NCBI GenBank assembly: GCA_023053685.1
Contig: JALIGW010000003.1
Span: 52,689,496 to 52,753,495 of the forward strand
Direction of reading: 5' to 3'
DNA length: 64,000 nucleotides
DNA from: Diadophis punctatus similis
Lineage: Eukaryota > Chordata > Lepidosauria > Squamata > Dipsadidae
Made by a program: the position numbers and the translations under genes. This document shows positions 1 through 11,151 of this stretch, piece after piece (position 1 is the first letter of the stretch; every line of letters starts with the position of its first letter). A model generated the notes under the pieces. That model worked only from the letters and a program-made list of their open reading frames with translations. It searched no databases and was not told where the DNA came from.

Positions 1-1487
1 AAGTCCAGTTGCCTCATGAAAAAGCACCTTTGGGACAACCATGACCTGGATGACTGAGAATCTCCATAGACATTTACTTGAGTGATGCTACAAAATCTTA
101 TCATCTGAAAATATACCTACTTAAGCTGATCAGAACTGCAAAGATATTAGTTCATATGAGTTTTCTATTCAGAAAGGAGGTTTTTACCGAAAGAGTTCAT
201 TTCAATTTCTTGCTTTATGAATCAATTACCTTTTAGGAAAATTCTAGTCATGAATATTTACCCTGGTTTTTTCTTTTCCTGGTCTGTTTAAATCTATTCC
301 TTCCAGTAACTTCTGCTTACATTCCCGCTTTAAATCCCTCAAAGACATCCTAAGTTTTTGCAATTATATTTAAGATTCAGAAATTAGAAATAGAATAACA
401 AAATTCTTCTCCCCATAAAACCATTGCTACCTCTGCAGAGAGTATTTGTAGCTTGTCAATTGATAATAGCAGCTTTCTATTTTCATAAATCAAGATGAGC
501 CTCTTCCACCATTTACCCCCATAAATTCATGGTAACTTGTTGGGATTAACTGGGCATATAAAAAAATTGGGCAACCCTCACAGCAATAGCCCAGAAGTTT
601 CACGGACTATTGTCTGTCTTTATGATGGAGTATTGAAGTGTTGTAGAATTCTGTAGAGATTAAAAGAAGTTTGTTTACCAATCTTTTAGTATTTGATTTA
701 CTGTAGAGCAGTGGGATTCTAATAGAGACACCTTCAGGCCTAGCAATTAAAGGGTTTATCTGCCAGAAGAAGACCAATAAAAATAAGCCATATGAAATCC
801 AACTACTTACATTTTACTTTGTCACAGAGTTTTTGATAATGCTACACTAATAATACCACAATAAAATTAAATAAAATTTAATGTGCACTGATGAAGTGCA
901 CAAAAACTTTGCTAAAATAACTGTAATATTTTTGAAGGCAGAAAGAGAATAAAATGTCAAATTACTATCCCTGATTTTTTTCCCAATACTTCTTTGCTAG
1001 AACATGATAACGTGGTCTTGCATTTAAGATGGAGAGATCATTTAAATGTTTATTTTAATAGTTCTAACGTTTTTGAAGGTCTTTAAAAGATATATTTTTT
1101 CCAGCCTGTCTGTTTTGCATCATGACCATCTGTTGAATAGGAATAGGGAGCCAATATGATAGACAATGAAAGATTATCCAGGTTTGAAGTATCACAATCT
1201 GTATTATTAAAGAGAGACAGAGATTGATCCTCTCCTGCACATCTCATGTCTATTTATTAACTAAAAAATGTCATAAAATTGGCCTAATCTCATTTTATCT
1301 CACAACTACCCTGTTCGATAAGCTGGATGAGAAAAGATGACTGATACACAGTAAATTCACTTGGTGAGTTTGAAGATTGACTGAAATCTTGGCCCAGTTT
1401 CATCATCACCTGTTCTCATGGAGTCTGATAGCACCCAACTGAATGCATTTTCCAGATCCAAAACATTTTTGTTCATTTCTCAAGTTG
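1..1487. other. Unassigned AT-rich noncoding DNA
   Basis: No long ORF, RNA gene or repeat with recognisable ends is visible. The first ~80 bases (a short open stretch ending in TGA near 57) read like the 3' end of a dispersed repeat, but I cannot name the family. The rest is ordinary AT-rich intergenic or intronic sequence. Confidence 0.5.
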
Positions 1488-1499
1488 TTTGTTTGTTTG

Positions 1500-2145
1500 T
1501 TTGTTTAATTAAATTTATATACCGCCCTTCTCCAGGGGACTCAGGGTGGTGAACAGCCAAGTAAAAAACACAATATAAACATTAAAATACATTTAAAAGA
1601 AAATATTCAATGTGGCCCTAATTTAATACAATTAAAATTTAGTAAAATCTTAAAATTTTAAAAACCCTAAAAACTTTTTCACGCCAGCCCAGCTTGATAA
1701 AAATAATACGTCTTGAGGGCACGGCGGAAGGTGGACAGGTCGTGAATGGTTCTTAAGTCTGGGGGGAGCTGATTCCAGAGGGTGGGTGCTCCCACAGAGA
1801 AGGCCCTCCCCCTGGGCGTCACCAGCCTACACTGCTTGGCTGATGGCACCCCGAGGAGGCCCTCTCTGTGGGAGCGCACTGGTCGATGGGAGGCAGTTTG
1901 TGGCAGCAGGCAGTCTTGGAGATACCTAGGTCCAATGCCATGGAGCGCTTTAAAGGTAGTAACAAGCACCTTGAAGCGCACCCGGTAGACCACCAGAAGC
2001 CAGTGCAGCTCGCGCAGGAGGGGTGTTATATGGGAGTGCCAATTAGCCCCCGAAACCACCCGCGCGGCTGCATTCTGGATCAGTTGGAGCCTCCGGGTGC
2101 TCTTCATGGGGAGCCCCATGTAGAGAGCATTACAGTAGTCCCAGG
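1500..2145 (-). mobile_element. L2-type LINE 3' fragment with RT C-terminal remnant
   Basis: On the minus strand, 2119-1679 is open for about 146 codons. It contains the L2-type C-terminal reverse transcriptase region: RLQLIQNAAARV, then LLRELHWLLVVYRVRFK, FKALHGIGPRYL and AFSVGAPTLWNQLPPDLR. The 3' end lies at 1500-1560, where the minus strand reads as a CACCCTGAGTCC-type tail with a GCGGTATATAAAT-like end, as in squamate L2. A GTTT run follows at 1488-1507. The copy is heavily 5' truncated and keeps only the end of the ORF2 protein. The Met at 2119 is internal and not a true start. The family call comes from protein motifs and tail; the subfamily is unknown. Confidence 0.8.
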
Positions 2146-2627
2146 AACAGAAATGGTAGAGTTCAAACTGTATCCCAGACTAATGGCACAGTTCAGAATC
2201 TTTCTGGTTTAGAAGATTGGAAATCTGATTTAGAAGGAAGACTCTATTTCTATTGAGATGATATTAGACACTATCAGGAGGGGACTTGGGGTGGACATCA
2301 GATAGACCATGTATGGGGAGGTCGATCTGATGTCCATACCAAAAGAACACCTTTATTTTTGTTGTTCTCTTATCCTTCTATTCTCTGTGGAGAGTTTTCC
2401 AGCTGATGCTTTTACTCTTTGTCACTAGATTATGAAGTTTGCTTTTGCTTATTTTTACAGTGCACTACTTTTTTTAAAAAAAAATGGAACAGAAATATTG
2501 GTGAAAGGGTTATAGAACAATTAAAAATAAATTCAATATTCTGGATTAAATCTTATTGGTCCTGCCCATACAGCACACTTAAACATGATGTGTAACTATT
2601 AAAAAACTGGATCAATTAACCAGCCAA
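2146..2627. other. Unassigned noncoding DNA
   Basis: AT-rich sequence with short poly-A/T runs (for example 2468-2484). I see no gene or bounded repeat. Confidence 0.4.
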
Positions 2628-3171
2628 TTTTATTTATCTATTTTTATTTATTTATTTATTTATTTATTTATTTTTGTCAAGAACATGTTGGTAATATACT
2701 GTACATAGATATAACATTGTTTATATACATAAGATGGGTACTGATAAGAGGGAACATTAGGACAAGGACAGTAGGCACACTGGTACACTTATGCACGCCC
2801 CTTACTGAACTCTTAGGAATCGGGTGAGGTCAACAGTGGACAGTCTAAGGGTAAAGTTTTGGGGGTTTGGTGACAAAACCACAGAGTCAGGTAGTGAGTT
2901 CCAGGCATTTACCACTCTGTTGCTAAAGTCATATTTTCTACAGTCAAGTTTGGAGAGGTTCACTTTGAGTTTGTATCTGTTGTGTGCTTGTGTATTGTTG
3001 TGGTTGAAGCTGAAGTAGTCGTTGACAGGAAGGACGTTGTAGCAGATAATTTTATGAGCTATGCTTAGGTCGTGCTGAAGGTGACATAGTTCTAAGCTTT
3101 CTAAGCCCAGGATTTCAAGTCTGGTTGCGTAAGGTATTCTGTTGCGAGTAGAGGAGTGGAGGACTCTTCTC
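2628..3171 (-). mobile_element. CR1-clade LINE (AAAT-tailed family), 3' end
   Basis: A 5'-truncated minus-strand copy of the LINE whose RT ORF is preserved at 27202-28287. On the minus strand it encodes the end of ORF2 (motifs such as NRVVNAWNSLPDS are recognisable in the family) and then a 3' UTR containing GGGGCGTGCATAAG and an ACTTGACAAAAATAAATA-type end. The tail is the TTTA run at 2637-2672 as read on the plus strand. The upstream boundary is near 3171, where identity with the other copies stops. The family belongs to the CR1/Jockey group by RT sequence. Related snake elements are described as CR1-L3 LINEs that seed microsatellites. Confidence 0.8.
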
Positions 3172-4410
3172 TTTTGGGTTAAACTAATGACTTTCAGGTC
3201 ATCTGGGTCATCTGAATTGCTGAGTAGACTAAGGTCAACTCACGCTTGGCTCATCTGCAGCAGAAATGTCCCTGTAGTTATTTCAGTTGTCTGCATGTAC
3301 ACATACACGGGTATGCAGAGATTATGGTGCAATTGAAGCTCTGCCTGTTTTTTTCTGAGATGCATTAAAAAAATCCAGGTAGAGTTTAGATTACATTGTC
3401 AAGGCTGCCATCCTGACATTGGCAACTAGACACTATGGACACCTCTGCACTCATCTATGCCCAGTTCTGACTGAACTGCCAGCTCAATGAAGCAAAGGAT
3501 GGTGGCTGTGCCGACAAGAAAAGAAAACCTAGACGTGCCAAGTTTTCTGGAGGATGCAGATGCTTTAACACAAAGAAGTTGTTTTGCTTGCATGGATGGT
3601 CTCAACTTAGCAAGCTCTGCAGTTCAGCATTAAGGGCTTTTCCACACTACTGGGCTGAAGAGCTCTCCTCTCATCCTTGAACTGGCAAAAAATCTTACGA
3701 CAGCGGTATGAAATTCGCCAAACCCATTTCTAATTTCCTATCCTGTTTCTATTGCCTCTGTTTCACATCGATATATCACTTCCAGCTGAGGGGCAGCTGT
3801 TACATACCTTGAAGCTGCCCTTGCCTGGTGTTGAAATAGAGGGGATTTTAAAAATATTTATATAAAATTTTTATTAGAACTTTTTTTTTAAAAAAAAGAA
3901 AACTATTATTTTGGTTTTGTGCCTTTGAGTCAGTATTGAATCTTGATGATTGCTTGATCTGTTCCTGGTGGTTTTCTTGGTATGGAAGATGCAGGCAAAG
4001 AAGTGAACATCCAGGAATCTGTAAGAAGAACCATCAAATAATCAGGACTGTTATATTTGCAATTACATGTAATGATGAACCTGACGCACACATTTCCTTG
4101 CAAGAATCTGAAGAACTGACTGCTCACCTCTGGACATTACCTGACCATTTTGGGCACATCAAAATAACACTTAGCTGTTGATGTTTATAAAGCATGACAA
4201 AGTGCTTTTTAAAAGACCCATAAATTTAAACAATTGTTTAACAAAATGAATCACAACAGGTGGTAGTGCCTGGCTAATCTTGGCTCATATCAAAAAAGCT
4301 GAGGCAGTTCAAACCCTGATTAGTGGGATGGACAACTACCAGAAAACCTCAAGAGTAAAAATTAGACTACTGTATAGGAAAAAAAGAAAGAAAGAAAGAA
4401 GACACATATA
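3172..4410. other. Unassigned noncoding DNA
   Basis: No supported gene. Short ORFs at 3142-3336 and 3936-4181 lack codon-like character, splice context or recognisable motifs. Poly-T/poly-A runs lie at 3880-3900 and an AAAG run at 4380-4400. Confidence 0.4.
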
Positions 4411-4471
4411 TGGTGTGTGTGTGTGTGTGTGTGTGTGTTTGTGTGTATGTATGTGTGTGTGTGTGTGTGTT
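4411..4471. repeat. (GT)n microsatellite
   Basis: Interrupted GT dinucleotide run with a few TTT/TAT interruptions. It directly abuts the outer arm of the inverted SINE-like pair that follows. Confidence 0.95.
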
Positions 4472-4477
4472 TCTGTC

Positions 4478-4935
4478 GAATCACCTGGTATAGCCAAATA
4501 TGGCAGGGAGCATACTGCTTCCTTTTGCCCCCAATCCATGGGCCATGCAGGCAGTAGCTTTCATGACAAATCATTTTTCTATATATATTACATTTTGCTG
4601 ATAAAGAAATAAAGGGAGACTAGTATAGATCTATTTCAAGCTATTTAGCTCTCATCAGCTAGCCATACCCTTCTGGGATTTGAAAGGCTAAAGGAAGCAA
4701 TATGCTCCCTCCCATATTTGGGTATACCAGGTGATTCAACCGAAAAAAACATATAATCCCTCCCTTGGTTCAGCTGATACAGGGAGGAGAACTTGTGGCT
4801 TAGAGGTTAAAACAACTGCCTGACAAGGCAAGCAGCCCAAGTTCGAATCCCAGAAAGGTATGGCTAGCTGATGAGAGCTTAAATACCTTGAAATAGATCT
4901 ATACTAGTCTCCCTTTATTTCTTTATCAGTAAAAT
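4478..4935. mobile_element. Inverted pair of an unassigned tRNA-derived SINE-like element
   Basis: Two arms of about 94 bp (4591-4684 and 4842-4935) are near-perfect reverse complements, sharing GATCTATTTCAAG and AAAGGGAGACTAG. A second, outer pair (4478-4527 and 4689-4737) is also inverted and shares CACCTGGTATA and GGGAGCATA. The plus-oriented copy has Pol III box A (TGGCTTAGAGG at about 4797) and box B (GTTCGAATCC at 4841-4850), so the unit looks like a tRNA-derived SINE. The minus copy has a different 5' part. The whole could fold into a long hairpin. I do not recognise the family. Confidence 0.6.
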
Positions 4936-5060
4936 GTTTCATTATCCAAAGGTAACATCATCAATGCCTCGTTTGTAAAGAAACATCTGCAAGAAAACAA
5001 GCAACCTCAGAGAGCACCAAGAAATCCTCATTCCAACCCTGAGCTACAAATATTCTCCTT

Positions 5061-5633
5061 TAGTGACGGCGAAACCTTTCAGCACCAAGTGCTGAAACGG
5101 GAGCATGTGCGTGTGTACACATGTGCCAGAAACTGGAAGAGAAGCCGCCCGGTATGCATGTGTGCACTGGGTGGCTGCTCTTCTGGTTTCCGGCACATTC
5201 ATGTGCGCATGCATGTGTCTTCTGGTTTCTGGTGCACATACATGTGTGAAGACTAGCTGGCGGGTGCACATGCACACACCAGAAACCAGAAGAGCAGCCG
5301 CCCGGTCACATGCACACGCCGGGAAGATGATCTTCTGGTTTCTGGCATGTGCAAGCACACTGACCAGCTGGTCTTCACACACACATCTGCGCCAGAAATC
5401 AGAAGACCAGGTGGCCGGTGTGCATGCATGTGCCAGAAACCGGAAGATCAGCCGCCCGGCACGCACATGCGCACCAGGTGGCTGCTCTTCTGTTTTCTGG
5501 CGTTTCAGTGCACGTGAACACCAGCTGGCCGGCGCGCTGGAACCCGGAAGAGCAACAGGTGACGGCTGCCATGCCCGGAGAGATGGCTCTGCGTGCCATT
5601 TTTGGCACACGTGCCATAGGTTCGCCATCACAT
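5061..5633. mobile_element. hAT-like non-autonomous element built of alternating inverted units
   Basis: The ends are inverted: AGTGACGGCGAAACC at the left and a GGTTCGCCATCAC end at the right, the same type as the element at 12619-13047. The GC-rich interior consists of about nine copies of a ~26-bp unit (CCAGAAACCGGAAGA followed by CAGCCGCCCGG) in alternating orientation. The units are separated by CACA/CATG-rich spacers. ORFs of up to 195 codons across this block are low-complexity by-products of the repeats. No clear 8-bp target duplication survives. Confidence 0.65.
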
Positions 5634-6129
5634 TTATATACAGTATATATCCACCACCTTGAATTATTATTTATAAAAATAATAAAGGTGGGATGAAACT
5701 GAGTAAATAAATACATTATTGCTAAGAAAACAATATGACTATATTCACACACTAGTCATTCAAAGTCAAACTGAAGTCAAGGGAGAATCTTCCCATCCAT
5801 GCTGTGACTGACAGATGAACTGCATCATCCCAAGCCCTGCCAGGCTCATAGTGCCAGGACAGATGGCAGGAAGAACAATCCCGTTGCCTTTCCCCATCCC
5901 ATTGAATCCTTTTTCCTCATAGAAAGGAAGTTATTTTAGCAGGCGAGCAAGGGAAGCAAGGGAACTTCAAGGCAATGAGACCTTTTGGGCACAGAGTGCC
6001 TGTTTTATAGAAATCTGCTTCGTGCTTTCATTAGTTCCAAGTGAAAACCTTTGCATTTTCTCGGGCATTTAGGGACCATTCTATTTCTTGCTGTTGCCAT
6101 CTTACTTTTGCTTTTCTGGTTATTGCTAA
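5634..6129. other. Unassigned noncoding DNA
   Basis: AT-rich unique-looking sequence. No gene, RNA or bounded repeat seen. Confidence 0.4.
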
Positions 6130-6325
6130 GACAACCATTTAGTGTAGTGGTTAAAGTACCAGGCTAGCAACAGGGAGGCTATAAGATCTAGTACTACTGT
6201 AGGCATGAAAGCAGGTAGGTGACTTTGAGCCAGTGATTCTCTCTCAGCACTAAGAAGAATGCAGTAGCAAACCACTTCTGAAAAATCTTGCTGAAAAATG
6301 TCAAGGATTTGTTGCAGGAATCAAG
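6130..6325 (+). mobile_element. tRNA-derived SINE (type B)
   Basis: A diverged SINE with the 5' tRNA-like sequence TTAGTGTAGTGGTTAAAG, followed by a body containing TGACTTTGAGCCAGTGA and AAACCACTTCTGAAAAATC. Other copies lie at 36983-37410, 54200-54400 and 54716-54928 (all minus). Box B is degraded. The family resembles a reptile tRNA SINE with a shared central domain; the name is not assigned. Confidence 0.65.
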
Positions 6326-6364
6326 ATTAACTCAAAGTGAACATGAACACACACACATGCACAC

Positions 6365-6721
6365 CAGTGGTGGGTTCCTACCGGTGCAGTCTGGTGTGTA
6401 GCTCCGGTAGGGAGCGGCCGATTGCGCAATTTGCGCGCGACCACTCCGGTGTCGTCTTTGCCAGTCTGCCGCGCGCATCGCCATCTTTTTTTAACAATTT
6501 TTGGGCTTTTTTGCTTCTGCGCATGCACGGAAGCAAAATCTCGCTGAAATCTCACGAGGGAACGCACGTGTGTGCGAGATTTCGGCGAGATTTTGCTTCC
6601 GCGCATGCACAGAAGCAAAATCGCGTGAGGGAACGTGCACACGTAGCGAGCGCACACGCGCACAAAACATGGAAATGCGCACGCAGCGCACCGGTAGTGA
6701 CGGAGGAGCAACCCGCCCCTG
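6365..6721. mobile_element. hAT-like MITE, GGTGGGTT family
   Basis: Terminal inverted repeats: the left end reads CAGTGGTGGGTTCC; the right end is the complement of CAGGGGCGGGTTGC. An imperfect 8-bp target duplication (atgcacac / gtgcacgc) flanks it inside a CA-rich region. The GC-rich interior has inverted GAGATTTTGCTTC / GAAGCAAAATC segments shared with 39218-39657 and 46806-47166. It encodes no transposase, so movement must have been in trans. Confidence 0.8.
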
Positions 6722-6724
6722 GTG

Positions 6725-6725
<1 letters not shown>

Positions 6726-6791
<66 letters not shown>
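6726..6791. repeat. (CA)n microsatellite
   Basis: About 32 uninterrupted CA units directly after the MITE. Long C-V-C-V and H-T-H-T ORFs on both strands here are artefacts of this repeat. Confidence 0.97.
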
Positions 6792-6793
<2 letters not shown>

Positions 6794-7622
6794 CCAGTGT
6801 TGTAGACTACAAATAAAATAGCAATTGAGCAGTTTTAAAAATGTAAATGTTTATACCTATAAGGAGAGTGGATTATATCCAAATTTGACTTGACATACCC
6901 AAAGCTCTGTTTGATATTTAACAAGCTACTAAATAAGTTTTTAGATGCAGAACAGTTGAATAAGTTCACAGCAATGTTCATAGCGAGTCAACAGAGCAGG
7001 TCTGTATGGATGGACCAACTTTTTAGGCGCAAAGTGTCACTTTGGATGGATGATAGCAAACTGTACCTAAGATGACAGGCTGGGCATTGGCACATTTGCA
7101 AATTAAATTACTGTAATGGTTTGAAGCTTAAACTCTCCTTCAAATAATGCCCTGGTTGGAAGGGCTGAATCTGAAAATCTAATCCAGAGCAGTTTGGAAA
7201 AATGTCACCTTCCCGGAGGGTATCCTTTTCACTCAGCTGACATGTTTGTTATGAGATAAAAGTAACCTTCTTCTTTACCACATATCTTACCCAAGCTTTT
7301 TACACAGAAAGCTTCTCCGTGGCACTGCACACCCTTCCTCTTTCTTTCGCTGTGTCAGAAGCTCTTTCTAAGATGATGGATCCATACACAGTGGTAGGTT
7401 ATATTCATTTATTTTCCTCCTCACTTCATTTATCACCATGAGGGTTCTGTTTGGAGAATCCGGATGGAAAGCCTGCTTATTCTGCTGGCTGGCTTGGAAT
7501 GCAGCTTTCAGTCATCTGATTGCTTGTAACTGCTGCATTGGTGGAAAAGCTGGCTGGACAAAGAAGGGCAAAAGAGTCTATGGGGTAGAGATAACAGCAC
7601 TTCTGCATTTGTCCCGCTAGGG
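6792..7622. other. Unassigned noncoding DNA
   Basis: No supported gene. The small ORFs at 6890-7075 and 7438-7620 have no recognisable domain. Confidence 0.4.
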
Positions 7623-7872
7623 CAGGGGTCGGCAACCTTAAACACTCAAAGAGCCACAAAGGCCCTAACTGGAAGCCCCCCGTTCAATTCTGGGGCCAAC
7701 CGGAAGTCCGGTTTCCCCCACCATAGAGTCTCCTCCTAGCGCGGCATCCTTTTTCCTCTACCTATCCTAACTGAAAGCCCTATCAATTGTGGAGCTGACT
7801 GGCAACAGGGAGCCACAGCAGAGGGATGAAAGAGCCACATGCGGCTCCAGAGCTGCAGGTTGCTGACCCCTG
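7623..7872. mobile_element. hAT-like MITE, GGTCGGCAACC family
   Basis: Begins CAGGGGTCGGCAACCTT and ends with its complement-like GGTTGCTGACCCCTG. It is flanked by the 8-bp duplication cgctaggg / tgctaggg (7 of 8). The interior holds inverted segments AAAGAGCCACA and AAGAGCCACATGCGG. The TIR type is that of hAT (Charlie-like) elements. No coding capacity. Confidence 0.85.
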
Positions 7873-8199
7873 TGCTAGGGACACTGCAACACCAGACTTT
7901 CTTGACTTGGAAGGTTTAGATTTTGTTTTATGAAAGTGTCCTTAGTGAGGGGAAGTTATATGCTTGATGAAGTTCAGAAACTCTTCCTTGCTCTGGCTCT
8001 GTCATAAAATTAAAAAGGCATCTTAGGCAGTGAGTTCAAGATTGGTTTATTTCCACAATAAGTTAGGATCAGAGCAAGATATCAAAAATAATATATCTGG
8101 ATAGTGGACATTGTAATGCCTGGAGACAGCAGCATAGAAGAGAAAGAAATGGGGGGGAAATCACAACATACAAAGACCTGCAAATAGAATCAGAACAAC
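7873..8199. other. Unassigned noncoding DNA
   Basis: No gene or bounded repeat recognised. Confidence 0.35.
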
Positions 8200-8512
8200 T
8201 GTGGCAAAAGAAAGCAAAGATAGTTCCAACAGAAATAGTGACTTGGGTGCAATCCCAAAACAACTGGATACTGCTTGAACACTCTCAACATTGACAAAAA
8301 TCACCATCAATCAATTGCAAAAGGCAGCTTTATTTGGAGCTACTTACATCCAAGGCCTGTATTGTCAACAAAAACAACAAAATCTGCCTATCCCAGGGTC
8401 CTTGGGAAGAACCCAATAGGTGATAAAAATGCAAATCTAGTCTTAATATATATATGGCTGATTGTGCAACCAACCATCATTACCACCACCACCATCATCA
8501 TCATCCTTTATT
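8200..8512 (+). mobile_element. Possible R4/Dong-like LINE 3' end with ATC-repeat tail
   Basis: In one plus-strand frame the sequence reads GAIPKQLD, then after a stop KITINQLQKAALFG. These are remnants of a conserved C-terminal motif of R2/R4-superclade LINEs as I remember it. A 3' UTR with CAGGGTCCTTGGGAAG and GGCTGATTGTGCAACCAACC leads to an (ACC)n/(ATC)n tail at 8478-8503. Stops and frameshifts show it is dead. The clade assignment is tentative. Confidence 0.45.
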
Positions 8513-8679
8513 ACATGTATATGCCACCTGATTTAACTGGGGTTGAAAAGAGGGTTGGATAATTGATGTGGAAATATCAGGGGATGGTAGAATAGAAGAC
8601 AAAGAACAGAAGAAGATCACAGAGTAGCAAGTTCTGAAAATCGAAGTTGAAAGATTATGACATAAACTGCCGTGTGAGT

Positions 8680-9150
8680 CCCAGTAGTTATCAGAACATT
8701 GAATACCATAACAAAGAAATCTTGGAGGCACTTTAGAGAATCTGTTCACTGACAAAATTTGCATCTGTCAATTACAAAAGGCCGCACTGCTTGGATCTGC
8801 ACATTTACTATGCTGATACATAATGACATCCTAGGTTCTTGGGATTGTGTATGAAGACCAACTCCAGCTAAAGAACCGGCATCTGTGACTTCAGATTATT
8901 TTTATACAATAAAAAACATCTGGAGCACCACTTGAACACCATCAGCATTGACAAAATTACCAATTTCAAATGCAGCTTTAGCAGTAACGTCTAACATCCT
9001 GCAATGATACCTTTAATATTATTAAATAACAACATCTCTTATCACAGATCCTTGGGAAGGATTTGATAAGCGGACAAAAACACAAAATTCAGTCTACACA
9101 TCTGGCTGAGGTTGTGACAAACCATAATCATAATCATACATATATGACCC
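8680..9150 (+). mobile_element. Further R4/Dong-like LINE 3' fragments
   Basis: At least two diverged pieces repeat the motifs seen at 8200-8512: CTGTCAATTACAAAAGGC with GCTTGGATCTGCACA (8765-8810), TTGAACACCATCAGCATTGA (8932-8951) and CTTGGGAAGGATTTGATAAG, then a short AATCAT run near 9125-9140. They are arranged head-to-tail with the first fragment. They could be separate insertions or one rearranged copy. Confidence 0.4.
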
Positions 9151-9159
9151 CCAAAGAAT

Positions 9160-9345
9160 AGAATAGAACAACAGAGTTGGAAGGGACCTTGGAGGTCTTC
9201 TAGTCCAACCCCCTGCTTAGGCACTACACCACTTCAGACAAATGGTTATCCAACATCTTAAAAACTTCCAGTGTTGGAGCATTCACAACTTCTGAAGGCA
9301 AGCTGTTCCACTGATTAATTGTTCTAACTGTCAGGAAAATGACTC
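9160..9345 (-). mobile_element. CR1 LINE 3' end
   Basis: Plus-strand GAGTTGGAAGGGACC and TCTTCTAGTCCAACCCCCTG are the complement of the CR1 3' UTR. The alignment continues through AAGCTGTTCCACTGATTAAT to CTAACTGTCAGGAAAA, the complement of the classic CR1 TTCCTGACAGTTAGA segment. Only the 3' ~185 bp remain. Confidence 0.85.
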
Positions 9346-11017
9346 TAAGTGGTTTACAATTGTTAAAACATTTTAAAACAAAGAACAATTCAAAAGCATC
9401 ACAAGATTTTTTCCTGATTTGTAGTGTAAGACCTCACTATTACTATGGTTTTCAATAACAGCCACCAAAAATGATGAATAGCAGAAGGCTTTTCTATTTT
9501 CCTTTCCAATATAGCATACTTTCTCTCATTTTATTGACTACTATACAATTTTTTTCAAAATGATAATATGTATGTCTTTACTAGTGTGGATCCGTGTCAT
9601 TAATTTTAATTATGCAAATGAACAGGTATATCAATGGCACCATACAGAAAGGGCCAAACCTCCAAGGGTTACACTAGACTAGACATTGGTTCTTAAAACC
9701 TCTGTATTTACATTTAGGTTTACAACTTAATGGAACTGAGAAGATGGATAGGGGATTTATAGGAGAAATTATGATGGTGCTTAATACTCCCTTGCAAACT
9801 CTAATCCATTTTTTTTTTGCTCCGATAAGATCTCCATATTCTAAATTATCAGGGTAAATCTGGGAATCCTATGCTCTTCATAATGTTCACTTCCAAGTAG
9901 CTGCCTTGAATGCATTCCGACCTATTTGCATGTCAGGATGACACACATTAACACAAAGAAAACCTGAAGATCTCTAGAGTGGTTTGACCTGCTATGAGTC
10001 AGGCTGGCAATTCCTATGATTCATTGGACACGTAGATACAGCATTCTAAGCACATCCAGGAGTACAATATACAAATAGCTCACCAACTGCCTTAAAAGTC
10101 ATATTGGATAACAGATCTCGTTGTCACTTCAGCTGGGATCAAGAGAATTTATTGAAAGAACCACACGCTGCTTCAGAGTTTTTCTTAGCATATAAAACAA
10201 ATAGGTTCCACCCAGCAATGGACAGTGCAGGTTTATCATCTTGTTGACAGGTAATTTTCTCCACTGAAACTATATCCCAGACTTACGAAGGCCCATTTTC
10301 TCTGGGTGAAATGAAGTTGTTTCACCAGTGCCTACAAGGAATAATCTATGGGGATTTGTTCCAAAAAGGCTCAGACCAATGGAAGCCCCATTGCTCGTAA
10401 TAATATTGGTATAGGTGGAATCTTCTTTCCTGGATAAATATATATATATTGATAAGTATATGTTCTGGTACTGATAAATTACACAACTAAATCAAATGCT
10501 GATATTTATTAGGAAAAAAATAACCTGGAACCGTTTAGAATTTCTATCCCCCCATAAGATGACAGGGAAATAGTGTTAAAAAAATACAGCACATCAACCA
10601 AGACCCCTGTTCTTGTGTGCATTTTACTAGATTAGCCCTCTTGGAGATTTATCCTCTGTAAATGATCTTTTGGGAGGCAAGGTTGCACTGAATGTGCAAT
10701 TAGGTTTGGAGTGATTAAACTGCATGCTTTGCATTCTCTCTAGAATTCCCTCCCATTGTTTTTCTTCTCTCTTCCTTTTCTCCCCCTTCTCCTCTTGAAA
10801 AATAATGTTCAGTGGTCAAAGTGGAGGTGATGGTGATGATGGAGGCAGAGAAGAGAAAGCACATGGGATCACTTTACTTCAGATTGGGCCAGATTCAATT
10901 TAGCTTGTAATACATTCACCATCTTTTAGTTTAGCCTCTATAGAGGCCATTTTGTTTTTTAGCCTTCCCAAACCTGGACATGGAGACATAGCAGATCTTC
11001 ATCACAAGAGTGTGGAT
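9346..11017. other. Unassigned noncoding DNA
   Basis: About 1.7 kb of AT-rich, apparently single-copy sequence. A short (TA)n lies near 10439-10450. No ORF, RNA gene or repeat end is supportable. Confidence 0.4.
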
Positions 11018-11151
11018 CAGGGGTGTCAAACTCGCGTCGTCACAGCATCGTCACGTGACATATCATGACTCCCCCCCCTTTGATAAACTGGGCGTGGGTG
11101 TGGCCAGCGCATGACGCATCCGGCCCACGGGCCACAAGTTTGACAGCCCTG
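11018..11151. mobile_element. hAT-like MITE, GGTGTCAAACT family
   Basis: Begins CAGGGGTGTCAAACTCG and ends in the matching GTTTGACAGCCCTG. The 8-bp flanks are gtgtggat / gtgtagat (7 of 8). The interior carries GGGCGTGGGTGTGGCC and CATCCGGCCC, shared with the copies at 43791, 46382 and 52213. At ~134 bp it is too short to code. Confidence 0.88.

Noticed and set aside
1..80. Possible exon or repeat 3' end with a short open frame ending in TGA
   Set aside because: Too short, cut by the window edge, and I cannot name a family with confidence.
4788..4860. Functional tRNA gene (box A and box B present)
   Set aside because: No acceptor stem can be closed convincingly, and the sequence continues into a repeated SINE-like body with an inverted partner.
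5044..5662. Overlapping ORFs of 185 and 195 codons on opposite strands
   Set aside because: They cover the alternating inverted units of a non-autonomous DNA element; cysteine/histidine-rich low-complexity proteins with no domain.
6301..6821. ORFs of 159-162 codons over the CA repeat and adjacent MITE
   Set aside because: Composition artefact of (CA)n and a GC-rich MITE.
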